This document shows, piece by piece, positions 22,970 to 33,908 of a stretch of 64,000 nt of DNA (its first letter is position 1; each line of letters starts with the position of its first letter). The position numbers were made by a program, and so were the translations under genes. Under the pieces are notes generated by a model. It was not told the DNA's origin. It ran no database searches and saw nothing but the letters and a program-made list of their open reading frames with translations. Origin of the DNA: Bursaphelenchus xylophilus (lineage: Eukaryota > Nematoda > Chromadorea > Rhabditida > Aphelenchoididae); NCBI GenBank assembly GCA_904066235.2, contig CAJFCV020000003.1, forward strand, positions 10,044,001-10,108,000, in the 5' to 3' direction.

Positions 22970-23398
22970 AAATGTGAGAGGCTGCATAGAAACTTAGGAA
23001 ATCGACGCAGATGGGTTTGTTATACACATTTAAGCCATATAAGACTATATCCAAGGTGGTAATGCAAATTTTAACGTATTTTTTGAAGGAAAAATGAGCG
23101 TTTTTCTTTTATAGCATTTGCCAGCAAGCTCAGTTGCAGAAAAACGGTAAAACTAAAATAGGTAGGGTTTTCGAGCATACTCAATTCAACGAAAGCGATT
23201 TTTCGGAGCCAAAGTTACTGTAACATAGAAAAACAAGGTTTCGGCCGTTAAAAATCGGCCGTAAAATTTTTCTTTTTATCGTTAAGCTAACGGTTATTCG
23301 ATTTTCGGAATCACCGTAAAATTCTGCTCTAGAAACAATCAAGAAACGATCTTTTTATAAACAACACTTAATTTTGTGGGGAATTACTAGTCGGGACA

Positions 23399-23652
23399 AA
23401 AAGTCCTGATAATTTTGCACCGTGCGGATTTTGCTCCGTTTCTGTCGCACTCTGAAAAAAACGATTTGTCGCTCCGAAAAGTGGGAATCGCGCGCGACGT
23501 AAGGCAAAAACAAACAAAAATGCACTGTGCAAATGCACTTTTCGGGCCAAATGCACCGTGCAAAACACTTTTTTTCGCGATTTGCGCAGCGACAACCCAA
23601 AACGTTCAAATCCGCACGGTGCAAAATTATCAGGACTTTTTGTCCCGACTAG
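23399..23652. mobile_element. GCACNGTGC foldback element inserted in the foldback
   Basis: The tips AGTCGGGACAAAAAGTCC and GGACTTTTTGTCCCGACT frame a near-palindrome containing five GCACNGTGC-type nonamers. The flanks TACT at 23395-23398 and 23653-23656 are duplicated relative to the empty site in copy 1 at about 5545, so this is a true insertion with an apparent 4-bp target duplication. Confidence 0.8.
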
Positions 23653-24241
23653 TACTTTTAAATTTTAAAATTGTAAATAAAAGTATGTTAACGAAGGAAT
23701 TAGAGTAAAATAGTTTAAAGACAAGCTTAAGCCACGAATTCAATTAATTTTAGGCTAAAAACTCAAAAAAAATTTTTTTTTATTTTCGCACAAGATTTAT
23801 GAACTTGGAAATTTCGGTGCAAGCGTAAAAAATTTGTGAAATACAAAAAATGGAGTTAAGATACACTATAAGATGTCTCTAAGGCAGAATTTTACGGTGA
23901 TTCCGAAAATCGAATAACCGTCAGCTTAACGACAAAAAGAAAAATTTTACGGCCGATTTTTAACGGCCGAAACCTTGTTTTTCTATGTTACAGTAACTTT
24001 GGCTCCGAAAAATCGCTTTCGTTGAATTGAGTATGCTCGAAAACCCTACCTATTTTAGTTTTACCGTTTTTCTGCAACTGAGCTTGCTGGCAAATCCTAT
24101 AAAAGAAAAACGCTCATTTTACCTTCAAAAAATACGTTAAAATTTGCATTACCACCTTGGATATAGTCTTATATGGCTTAAATGTGTATAACAAACCCAT
24201 CTGCGTCGATTTCCTAAGTTTCTATGCAGCCTCTCACATTT

Positions 24242-24311
24242 TTCGTCCAGTGGGAATCGAACCCGGGACCTTCAGATTACAAATTTTGACCAAAATCCAC
24301 TATACCACGAA
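24242..24311 (-). pseudogene. tRNA-like sequence, right arm of copy 2
   Basis: Mirror copy of 22900-22969, with both promoter boxes intact. Confidence 0.65.
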
Positions 24312-25012
24312 AATGGTGTTATGACTTTTTGCACTTTTTTTTAATGTTTCTATAGCAGAATTTTATGCTTATTAACATATCCAAAAATTGGCTGTGGGTT
24401 TTCAGAAACAAATTTTTTATGGCCGATTTTGTGCGGCCGAACCAAGGTTTCACTATGTTACAGTAACCCGACAGCCAAAATTCGACATCCATTGTAATGC
24501 CAAGGTGCCAAAACCTTTATAGTACCGATTTCAGCCAATTACGATGCGTACTTTTTGAGTAATATCCGATTACTGTAAAATCATATTATTGTAAATTACA
24601 ATAGGTTAACGGGAGAATTGGGCAAAAATGTTATGGTAATTTGCTAGTAGGATGCCCCCGGTCATTTTAAAACAAAAATCTCAAAATCGATTTTTTTGAA
24701 TGTCCACGGCTGATACAGTGACTCAGAAATCGTGTTTTAAGAGGTCCTCGGAGATTTGGCACGGGTCTAGAGTCTCTTCTTTTCATTTTTTTGTATTATT
24801 TTTTAGCCCTATGTAAAGCGAGTACCCGGTTTTTTGAAAATTGCCACTTAAAATGAATAAATATTGATAAAATTAGAGTTTTTGGGAGTTTTGATCGGTT
24901 ATAAGGACAAAAATGAGTTGGCAGGTGTTGTGTTCGTCGTTGAGATTTTGATTTTTTATACCTGCTTTTTTCAATTTCATTTTTTTGCATGTTTTAATGA
25001 ATTTTGTTTTTT

Positions 25013-25086
25013 GCACTGTGCGAAGCCAAAAATAGGCTTAAATTGGGCTTGCACGGTGCGTAAAAAAGGATTTTTGCACTGTGCAA
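25013..25086. repeat. short GCACNGTGC hairpin unit
   Basis: Nonamers GCACTGTGC, GCACGGTGC and GCACTGTGC with the central GCCAAAAATAGGCTTAAATT spacer. It lies about 130 bp beyond the 3' end of the KDEL-receptor-like gene. Confidence 0.75.
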
Positions 25087-25219
25087 TTGTTTTTGAAAAT
25101 TTTGAGCAAGCGACTAAAAATACGTGGCTTATCGGCTAAAACGACGTATGCTAACAAGTGTTTGTCTTATGGGCGTGAGTTTCCCGACAATAAATAATAA
25201 ATTTTACTCCACAATAAGT

Positions 25220-26547
25220 TTACATGTATGGTTTAATCTTTGAATCAACTGGAATTGGCGGAATCCTCTCATAAACTTGAGCCTTCAGTCTGGCACTTCT
25301 CTCTTCTTTCGTTTGAAGGCGGTATAGGAAGAAGGCGACATAAATCATCACATAAATGCACCCACAAACAGTGGCCAGCGGGTCGTAATATCCTTCGTGA
25401 TTGTATCGATAAATCCAATTGCCGATGTAAAGACCTCGATACGTTGCCAACGCCAGCAAATAGCAGGTCATCGAGTTGTCGATCTTGACATTTCGCAGCA
25501 TGTAAAGTTGAGGGATAATGGCCACAGCTTCGAGGTAAATGGAGAACTCCCAGAAAAGCTCGAAAATGACGTCAAATGGAGGGGGAACGAAGCCGCGAAA
25601 AGCGTCCAATTGATATGGATACACAATGGTGACCAAAGCACATCCGAGAACGAGAAATTCAAAGCGGAATGAGTCTTGTTCTGACGCTTCGTTGGAACGG
25701 TAATGGATGAAGATTAGGTAGAGGGCTAGGTAAAACGCGGAGAGGTAGAAAGCCTGAAAGAATTTTTTGAATTTTTATAAGAGTTTCGAAAACTCAGGTT
25801 CAAGTTTGATCATTTTTGAAAGCTAAATAAATTCAAGTCTAAGTTCAAGCATTCAGAGCGTTGAAGTTCAAACCCAAGTTTTGACGGCAATTTTTTCAGA
25901 ATTTGGATAAATCTTTTCCTCTTTGTGTGTTGATAAACTGGGCCTTTCTAGGGACGGATCAAAGCCTTATTACTTATATTAACTAACGTAAGCCTTCCTC
26001 TAGGCTCTCCATGAATAGAACGATGAATGGCTGCGACCAAAATTATTGTCAACCCGAACTGTCGTTGAGCCGAAAAATCGTCGCGCCTAAAAATCTAAAA
26101 TGTTCCGTTCAAGAAAAAAATTTTGCATAGACATGCTATATTCTAGGCAATTTGAGCTCTTTTTCCACCACAAAGTTAAGCTTCAACTTAAACTTATAGG
26201 GTTTCAAGTTCAATTCAAGCTTTGTTGAACTTGAGCTTGAAGAATTTTCAAACTTGAACATAACCTCGAACCTTTATGAGCCCTATTTATCACTATTTTT
26301 CAAACCTTTTTAAGCTGAACCCCTTTTTTACTGCTGAAAATCACTTATGACTCACCTTCATGAGTGTGTTGTACAACGAAAGATAAATAACGTACACGTC
26401 AAAATACCGGCATGTGTAGGTCAGTGCGAAGAGGATCTGGGACTTTCCGGAGATTCCATTCACCGTTTTGGCCTTCAGAATCTTCCCCAACAGCAATACA
26501 ACTGCCAAGGCGTGGAGAAAATCGGCCACGGCACGGAAGCCGTTCAT
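25220..26547 (-). CDS. KDEL-receptor-like ER retrieval receptor
   Basis: Two exons, 26356-26547 and 25220-25753, give 241 residues (family about 212, so the C-terminus is longer). It is a seven-helix membrane protein. GISGKSQILFAL, YTCRYFDVYVIY, FSIYLEAVAIIPQLYML and RGLYIGNWIYRY match the ER lumenal protein retaining receptor family by recall. Arg5, His12, Arg47, Tyr48 and Asp50 are at the canonical positions of the HDEL/KDEL-binding and pH-sensing core. The family returns escaped ER proteins from Golgi to ER. The C-terminal tail (RLKAQVYERIPPIPVDSKIKPYM region) is longer than usual and lacks an obvious dilysine signal, so trafficking may differ. The 602-bp intron is rich in TTCAAG/CTTGAA runs. 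The exact paralogue is unknown. Confidence 0.87.
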
Positions 26548-27579
26548 TTTTAATAGGACTAAAACACGTTAAAGTTGGCAAAGTACGCCGAATTATACAT
26601 AATTGAAAAACTATAATAAAAAAACTTACTAGGTGAAACCTGTTTTGTACAAAAGCCTTTGGCGAGCGAGTGGGCCAATTGTTTTTCGAGGTTCTGCGAA
26701 AATGAAGATTTCCAGCTTTAGAGCGAACGCAGCTGCGTTTTTTGACAAACAAACACTTTTTCGAAAAAGACCACTAAACTACGCCAAGGTATAGTATAAA
26801 ATGATGAGGTTCTTTGGATTATCCAGTAAATATAAAACTTTTGAAGCTGCAAAAAACCAATGGGAAACAAATCTTTTTCAGTTCGCTTCGATATCCTACC
26901 ACGCCAATCCTTAGGATGCGCGTCCTAGTATACGTCACGAGAAGGGAATGGACACGTCGCCTTATGCTTGGCGCGAAATTTAAAAGGGAAGGGTTCGAAG
27001 CTCATTTCTCACAATCAAATTTTATAAATGCTGATAAAAATTTGGATTTGGGTTTTCTATGATCGTATGTCCGTGATATTTAGCCTTCGTTTTACTAGAT
27101 TTCAAAGTTGAAAATAATCAAAAAGAGTTGTATTTTTCAAGACAAACGTCTGGCTTTTTGTATGATGTTTCCCATCTGGTCAACACATTGCTACAAAAAT
27201 GACTATAAAAATCCCTGTACAAGGGAGTAAGGCCCTATAAAAATACAGTATTTTTTGCTCTGTATTATTCCCTTCTCGCTTGCATAATGTTTTTATCAGC
27301 CCATTTTTCTTGGTTGTTATTATATTAAAGCCTCTAATGGATGGTCTCATGTTTAGCGTTTCTTACTGATAAGCCAGAAAGAGGCTGCTTCCAATCAGTT
27401 TCTATATAATTTTTCTTTGTGGAATAACTGTTTAGAAATGTTTCCCATTTTTCAGCGGCAATCGAGATATTCTCTGGCCTTCTTTGACAGAAAATTAAGC
27501 CCAAAACTTTTTTGCTTTTGTGCAAAAGAATATTATAATTTTCTCTAGAAACAATATTTACATATCTTATTTGAATTAA
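26548..27579. other. intergenic region
   Basis: Nothing beyond AT-rich sequence is supported. The part next to 26547 should hold the 5' end of the KDEL-receptor-like gene; the frames on both strands at 26399-26752 are antisense or upstream noise. Confidence 0.4.
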
Positions 27580-28007
27580 CAGGGGAAGTACTCCAAGTAA
27601 CTTGCCACAAATTTAGAACAATTTTTCCTAAGACATATGCGAAAATCCTAGCTTGCGCTTTGCAGAAACAACCGATATTTTTTGATCGAAAGTCGGCGAA
27701 AATGTGAGACTTTTTGCCGAATTTCGGCACGAAAATTTTCATACCTATTTCTACCGTAAAAGGTAATGTTTCTACAAACAATCATTTTTTTCCGCGTGAA
27801 ACTGGCAAAGTTATGGCCAAAAAGCGTTTTTCTCCCTGGCCGCTCTCCGCGTTAAGCGTGCTCTCTCGGCGGCAAAAATCGTTCGATATCTCGGCTGCGC
27901 CTGCAAAGCGCGAGCTAAAACTTTCAGAAATTGATATCTAATCTATGCCCGACGTGTCCGCAAAATTTAAAGAAAATCTGAGCGTCGAGCTTGGGGTACT
28001 TCCCCTG
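27580..28007. mobile_element. CAGGGGAAGTAC-tipped MITE
   Basis: Tips CAGGGGAAGTACTCCAAGT and CTTGGGGTACTTCCCCTG are inverted. The interior carries CTTGCGCTTTGCAG and its complement. Flanks are TAA and TTA, so a degraded 3-bp TNA duplication is likely. The same family as 30895-31329. The open frames inside are not genes. Confidence 0.75.
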
Positions 28008-28066
28008 TTAGCATAAATTTTAAAGATTTGCATAAAATCTTCACTCAAATATACATTGCCCTTTTT

Positions 28067-28223
28067 TCATCCTGTCGGGAAGATAGTGAGCCCTCTGTCG
28101 CATCGAAAATCGAATCGCCGTCGAGAAAATGAACTGTGTCATAGCAAAATCAAATTGCTTTTCACTTCAGCGACGCGATTCGCGCAGCGCCTTTTGGCTC
28201 ACTATTTTCCCGACAGAATGATA
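28067..28223. mobile_element. CAGTCTGTCGG-family MITE
   Basis: Tips TCATCCTGTCGGGAAGATAG and CTATTTTCCCGACAGAATGA are inverted. The interior shares GAAAATCG..CGCCG..GAGAAAATGAA and CTTTTCACTTCAGCGACG with the copy at 33188. About 157 bp. Confidence 0.7.
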
Positions 28224-28900
28224 TTGAATTTGCGCATTTTTTTACGATTTTTCCACTACCGCCATCAGACTTTAACCTTTGTAAACAATTGCTACTTCCA
28301 CGATTACTTCCAAAAAACCTTTCTTGTACAATGGCGTGTCTAAATTAGTAAAATCACCCGTTTTTATTGTTGATGGATTACACAAAATAATGTTCGCTTA
28401 CAAATAAAAGAAAGGGGGTCCAGAAAAGCGGGTTTCTTACCAATTTTCGCGCATTCAAAACCCTTTTTATTTTTGGAATTTTTACGGAGATTCGTAAAAT
28501 TTTTCTCTCGCGGTTACCCTTGTTTTCCGATTACTGTTTTATTCTTGGTAATTGTTTTTTCGTCGCTGTCAAGGAAATGGTGGTTTTTGGGCTAAAATAT
28601 AATCGAGTGCTCGAAGTGAGACGGTTAGATCATACTTTATTGCTAGTAGAACTTGCCGCAAACATGTCATTTTTAAAGAGCCAGTATAGCCATGTCAATA
28701 TAATTTTTTTTGTTGTTATTTATACAATATGTAAAAGTAATTTTTTATATATTTTGCTCCTAATTGTTAGCCGAATTTTTTGGAACTGGTACAGTACTCC
28801 ATCGGTTTCTCTTAAACTGCAACTCTTGGCTCTCTGTTCCAAAGAAAGCTTTAACTTTGATGCCAGAGAACGCGGTATTTGGCATTTTCTGGAATCCCTT
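28224..28900. other. intergenic region
   Basis: A 128-residue plus-strand frame at 28520-28906 is hydrophobic, AT-driven and runs into the next MITE. I do not regard it as a gene. Confidence 0.4.
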
Positions 28901-29126
28901 CAGTAGGGAATGGCAAGTGGTGTTGGAAAACACATCATTTTGCATCCGGGAAGTATAAAAAATGTGGCGAAATACCTCCCACTCCAAGTGAAAATACTCC
29001 GATTTCAAAAGCGCGCCTTCAAAGCCGAGTTTTTTTGAGTTGGAGAGGGAGCGATTTTGCCACATTTTTTGATACTTCCCGGATGCAAAATGATACGTTT
29101 TTTCCACTAGATCAGGTCCGCCACTG
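28901..29126. mobile_element. CAGTG-tipped MITE, diverged copy
   Basis: An inverted-repeat unit with GCATCCGGGAAGTAT on the left and ATACTTCCCGGATGC on the right, and CCACTGTA at the right tip. The left tip has mutated. Same family as 48225, 54716, 55723, 56884 and 57969. Confidence 0.7.
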
Positions 29127-29578
29127 TATGTCTTCTAGATTGATCGCTTTTTTATTATATTATCGTGTAACAAAGCTGATGTTCAACGAGTAAACTCGTC
29201 AAATTTCAGGGTTATGGCCAGCATATTTTCCAAAATGCCATAGAGGAAGTGTAATGTCCCAGAATGGGGATCGAAAGGACCACTGTAAGTTTAGAGATAT
29301 TGGATTCTTTATTGGTATACTTTTCCCAGTAAACACGCTCTATTTTATAATAGAAATTAATAACACAGTTTTCCTGATTAGTCCTATTTCAACGTTATAC
29401 TGCTTCACGATTTATTTTTTTTTTCAAAAATCCAGGACAGCCAAAATACAGAAGACAAAGTCCACTTATATATAACTCTTTATTATCACTGAATAGTAAA
29501 TTCTTGAAAGTACTTTATTATTACAATGTTTTTGTTTTTCAGCAGAATCGAACCCGTGGAATACTTGTTGAAGACACG

Positions 29579-30751
29579 TCAACTTGAGATCAAAGCACAC
29601 AAAAATAACTGCTCGGGAAGAGGTCCAAAAATATCGTCGCATACTTTCACGCCTGCAAAAAAACATGTGTAATGACTACAGTGCAGTGTAATCGACGCAC
29701 ACCTTCAATGGGAACACGTAGTTTCCGAGGATTCTGAAGGAGGAAATTGAATTTTTATTTCTTTTTATAACTTTTTTCGTAGGAATTGGAACCAAGTTAT
29801 GGTCGGGCAACATGACCAGTTTGACTGGCCAAGTCGAAATGACAAGAAATACCAAACTTTGGCTACAAAAAAAATCGATCAGATCACTGGTCAACTTGGG
29901 CATGTAGACCTGCCATATCGGTCAAGTTGACCGTTCAAATTCCAATCCTATTATTTTAGAATTGTAAGTCTCCCTGTCAGAACTCTTCCTCTGCAAACTA
30001 TGTGCTCAATTTCGGCTTGTTGCAATATCACAGTCAATTTCAAGAGTGCATAATCAATTTGAAAATTTAGGTCAAAATAAAAACGATTTTTTTTGGATTT
30101 GGAATTTCGGGATGAAAAATGACTTTTTCAATTTTTTCGTATTCAGAAAATGATGAGAAAAAATGAAAAATATCGAATTTTGAATGCTGAAATTGTGAAA
30201 TACGTCTTCTGGAATCTTCTGATTTAAAAAAAAAATAAAAAAAAATCATGAAATTTTCGAAACGGAATTTTTAAAAATATTTTGGCCCAAAAGTTTTTGT
30301 TTTTTTGAATTTAAAAATATTAAAATACGTCTTTCAAAATATTGCCCAACTAAAACAGTGTTTTAATCCCATACTTCAAAATCAGCAATTCCAAATTTCC
30401 TTACCTTCCATTCCCTCTAAACCATTTCGTTTGGCGAATTGCTGCTACTGCTTTCCTTGCTCAGCAACTCCCTCTGACCGTTCTCCTTCTGGACCTGGTT
30501 CAGTTTCCGATCGTACGTCCACAATTTGTATTTTTGGATGGAACATCGGATAATGGATTTCAAGGATACCATCAAAATAATTATCATCAATATTCCCACA
30601 GTCCCAATCCCCACAACCGGATCGTAGTTGCGATAAAAGTCGGTGGCATTCAGCTCGGGATTGGATTGCATGAAATCTCGTTTCTCCGGTGGCTTGCAGG
30701 TGGGAAAGCATGCCCTCCGGGGAGGCATCGCTTCCGGAAGGAGGCCAGGTT
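29579..30751 (-). CDS. partial gene for a single-pass membrane protein
   Basis: Three 3' exons: 30405-30751, 29703-29733 and 29579-29652. The first encodes an N-terminal Cys/Pro stretch (CFPTCKPPEK), an Asn-linked glycosylation site (NAT), a membrane helix (VVGIGTVGILMIIILMVSL) and a basic cytoplasmic tail with a Ser run. The last two give PRKLRVPIEGVKVCDDIFGP and end LCALISS. All join in phase, but frame one contains a TAG at 30417-30419, 12 bases before the consensus donor GTAAGG. Either the protein ends there (NSPNEMV), a weak donor at GTTTAG is used, or the stop is read through. Upstream exons are missing; 31437-31568 is a candidate but its phase does not connect directly. Family unknown. 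Confidence 0.45.
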
Positions 30752-30894
30752 CTGAAAATCGGAGAAGTTTGATTTTAAAGGCCAAATTTTATATTGGAAG
30801 TGAAGACAATGTCAAAAATATGGCAGAAAGATATTATAGAAAGTTTTTTGTAAAACTATGCAAAAAAGATAATTTTTTTTCTCACAAGGGAAGT

Positions 30895-31329
30895 ACCCCA
30901 AGTGCGACGCTCAGATTTTCTTTAAATTTTACACACACGTCGGTCATGGACTAAATATCAATTCCTGAAAGTTTTAGCTCGCGCTTTGCAAGCGCCGCCG
31001 AGATATTGAGCGAGCTTTACCGTTGAGTACGCTAAATTCGGAGATCGGTGAGAGAGAAAAACACGTTTTGGCCATAACTTTGCTAATTTCATGCGGAAAA
31101 AATTGATTTTTTGTGAAAACATTACCATCTATGGCAGAAATAGGCATCAAACTTTTCGTGCTAAAATTCGGCAAAAAATGTCAAATTTTCGCCAACTTTC
31201 GATCTAAAAATCTCGGTTTTTTCTGCAAAGCGCGAGCTAGAATTCTCGCATGTATCTTAGAAAAAATTATTCTAAATTTGTGCCAAGTTTCATCAAAATC
31301 TGAGCGTCGCACTTGGGGTACTTCCCCTG
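30895..31329. mobile_element. CAAGGGAAGTAC-tipped MITE with TCA duplication
   Basis: Tips CAAGGGAAGTACCCCAAGTG and CACTTGGGGTACTTCCCCTG are inverted and flanked by TCA on both sides (30892-30894, 31330-31332). The interior is partly shared with 27580-28007. Three-base TNA duplications are typical of PIF/Harbinger-type elements; no transposase is present. Confidence 0.8.
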
Positions 31330-31436
31330 TCAATACAAAACGCTCGAATTTTCGCTGGAATTTTGCAAATTTTCTCCGCATAGGTCAAGTAAATCGCAAA
31401 AATTTTAGCTCAGATTGGAAAGTTCTATATTTACTA

Positions 31437-31568
31437 TACAGCCAACATCATCCCAACGCCCACCGCCAAATTGTTTAAACCCAAAAGCCCCTTATGCTCA
31501 AACTGGTAGTCAATCTTGCAAATTAACTTTGTGATTAGTCCACTAAATGGCTTCCTCTCTAATTCCAG
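31437..31568 (-). CDS. candidate internal exon of the membrane-protein gene
   Basis: The minus strand is open from beyond 31568 to a donor (GTAAAT) at about 31436, giving RKPFSGLITKLICKIDY then GLLGLNNLAVGVGMMLAV, a helix-like hydrophobic end. An AG acceptor at about 31569 (GGAATTAGAG) is weak. It may belong to the gene ending at 29579. It is not recognised. Confidence 0.3.
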
Positions 31569-32456
31569 ACGAAATTCCGAACGGACAAAAAACACAGAAA
31601 AGCCGATTAGTCAAAAAAACAAGAGGATAGTCGTATAAAAGATACGTCAAAAAAATGGCAAGGCTTTTTAAAATACGGGATCTTGAAACATTGTTTCATA
31701 TAACAGCAGCAACATGAGGATTGAAGAGATGTCTCAAGATCAAATTTTAAAAGTTTTTGGATGGAGGAAGGATTTTTGAAGCGTAATAATCGTATCTAAA
31801 AAATGAGATGAAGAATGGATGTAACAAATGGTGACTTTGGAAAACAATAAGTGCCATAAAAAATCTAAAAATCTAATCCGCAATTTTGTTGTTTTTTTTG
31901 GATTAAAAACCAAGAAAAATAGACAATAAGGAAGTAAACACAATTTTTTGACTGTCAAAAAGTCTAAATATCCATGATCGAAAAATGCGATAAGGCTATT
32001 GAATATCACCTAATTGCCTCACAAATTATCATCAAAACACTGTAAATTACCCCGAAATTACAGTGAAATCAAAGGATTTAATTCGACGACTCCAACAACC
32101 CACCGGGAAGTTGTACTATAATTATAAATCCCATTTCCGACGCTATTAACATCGTACTTCTTCCTGAACGGCTTCTTTGGCCTTCTTTTCGGCCAGGTGA
32201 CTGCAGGAAGTGCATCCGGAAGACTTCAATGAAAACAGAGAACGTCGGTGGGACAATTAATCCCCAACGTTCAAAACACAAAGTATATGGCATACAAAAA
32301 GCTCGAGAAATCACAAAATCGCCGCAGTTTTCTTTGAAGAATACCGTTTTTTATTCGATAAACCCCCTTGATGAGCTTAAAAAGCCTTCTGGATAAGTCG
32401 ATAAGGTGATAGAACGCCTCAGGGAGGATATGAAAAAACATTTCCTCGGCGAAATA
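31569..32456. other. intergenic or intronic region with one short exon candidate
   Basis: A minus-strand stretch 32146-32200 follows a good acceptor (CACTTCCTGCAG) and reads HLAEKKAKEAVQEEVRC before a stop, a possible terminal exon. A plus-strand tail TKFRTDKKHRKAD after TCTCTAATTCCAG at about 31577 is a weaker candidate. The remainder is AT-rich; an AATAAA on the minus strand near 32351 may serve the exon at 32457. Confidence 0.3.
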
Positions 32457-32553
32457 TTAATCCCCGAATAACGTGATGTTTCGAGGACCGTGATAACACT
32501 CCCACACTCTGCTCTTTTCAATGGCTCGTAAATCCGATGAAGTAATCGTTTTT
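32457..32553 (-). CDS. terminal exon of an unrecognised gene
   Basis: After the acceptor CTTAAAATCCAG the exon reads KTITSSDLRAIEKSRVWECY then HGPRNITLFGD and a TAA stop. Its composition is protein-like and its GC content is above the flanks. A possible upstream coding stretch on the same strand is near 32620-32790 (DENIAKYFNDDFTPKGDFF), but the phases do not join directly. Function unknown. Confidence 0.4.
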
Positions 32554-32569
32554 CTGGATTTTAAGTGGG

Positions 32570-33187
32570 CACAGTTGGCTCTGAATCTATTTTGGAGCAG
32601 AGAAAATAAAGATATACGAAATGGAGGCTGTGCAAGGATAGGGGCATAAAACTGGGAATTTCTTGTAGCAAATTTGGTCGAAAAAAATGGTTGTTAAAAA
32701 AGTCGCCTTTTGGGGTAAAATCGTCGTTGAAATATTTAGCGATATTCTCGTCATAAAGTCGGCGTCCCGAGTGAATTATGAAAAAAATATAAAGCAATGT
32801 TTTCTAAAGACTAATAGAATATTCATACTTGCTAATCGGTAAACAAAATAATTCCCAGAGACACGGAAATGGTTGTTAAAAAAGTGGTGACCCCGAAAAT
32901 AAGAGTTCTCATTCCTTACAAACTAATGTCAAGGATCGATTTTTCTTGCTATAAATTCTATTTACAAGACCGTCAGCTCTAAAGAAAATAAATCTCCGCT
33001 AGTTAATTCTCGCCTTGAATGTTTCTACTCCCAAAAAACTGCATTGCAACGTGTCCGTTGACGTAACTTGAGAAATATGAGACTTTATCGCCCAAGAAAC
33101 CTCATCTTTACTTTGTTTTGGAGGAAAGCACTAAACGAAAATGCCCAAATGACGAGTTGGAAAATTAATTGGCTTTAATAGACTAAC
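32570..33187. other. AT-rich region with a weak coding-like frame
   Basis: The minus-strand frame at about 32620-32790 may be an upstream exon of the gene ending at 32457. Beyond it nothing is supported. Confidence 0.3.
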
Positions 33188-33326
33188 TATCAGTCTGTCG
33201 AGAAAATAATGAGCGCAACGTTCAAAAATCGTATCGCCCACGAGAAAATGAATTGTCGAATTTCTTTTCACTTCAGCAAACGATAGCGCAACGACATTTG
33301 CTCATTATTTTACCGACAGACTGATA
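33188..33326. mobile_element. CAGTCTGTCGG-family MITE, cleanest copy
   Basis: Perfect-looking tips TATCAGTCTGTCG and CGACAGACTGATA followed by AAAATAATGAGCG-type inner repeats. About 139 bp, no coding capacity. Confidence 0.78.
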
Positions 33327-33664
33327 GTACAATAGCTCAAATCTTGGCAAAATAATCACAAGGGACAAAAAATATTCGTTATAGAAGGATTTTGTTCTAG
33401 AAAGGTTCTCTTTTTGACCAAAGATTGGCATTTCCGACCTGTAAAATTTTTCTTTATAGACAGAGATTGTCGTCTGAAAATTTGTTCTAGACAGGTCTTA
33501 CTGTGGTAGATAAAAGTCGCTTTTTTGCACAAAAAAAGCGAAGAAATCACAAAGAAATTTCGCAGATTTCGCAACTCCCGGCTTTCTTCCCTTCTAACAA
33601 AATTAGTAATTCCCAGACACATGGCCAAATTTCCAAATTTCTCTTCATTTTTTTGATATGTTTA

Positions 33665-33908
33665 GAGAGTGCGAACAGAACCCTCAAAGTCCCATCGTTT
33701 CCCCGAAAAATTGAAAGGAAATCTCTTTAAAAAACAAGCTGAACAGCTGTACAGTGTGCCTCGAGGGGAATGTCCGGAATCTTGTCCCGACATATCCCTT
33801 CGATTTTTCGGAGTGGGAATTCAGCCGGGAATTCGAGAAGAGAAATACGGTTTCAGACCGGAGGATTCGCAAGAAACTTGTAGACGGAGGGGAAGATTTA
33901 TCTACTGA
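33665..33908 (+). CDS. terminal exon of an unrecognised plus-strand gene
   Basis: Following TTGATATGTTTAG the plus strand stays open for 80 codons to TGA at 33906. The product has KLKGNLFKKQAEQLYSVPRG, a Cys pair (GECPESCPD) and FGVGIQPGIREEKYGFRPED. The complementary strand is open too, so strand choice rests on composition and the 3' splice site. No upstream exon found. Confidence 0.35.

Larger units (their letters stand above)
22460..24740. mobile_element. TTAA-flanked foldback element, copy 2, with nested insertion
   Basis: Same family as 4633-6645 and similar along the full length, again with TTAA at both tips. Here the extra end block (GCCGCTAGTTAGGCG) is at the left and absent from the right, so this copy is in the opposite orientation to copy 1. 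A 254-bp GCACNGTGC element has inserted near its centre (23399-23652); without it the length is close to copy 1. No protein is encoded. It sits between the SLC30A9-like and KDEL-receptor-like genes. Confidence 0.88.

Noticed and set aside
26399..26752. 117-residue minus-strand frame
   Set aside because: Shadow of the first KDEL-receptor-like exon in another frame.
28520..28906. 128-residue hydrophobic frame
   Set aside because: AT-driven composition and overlap with a MITE; no splice or start context.
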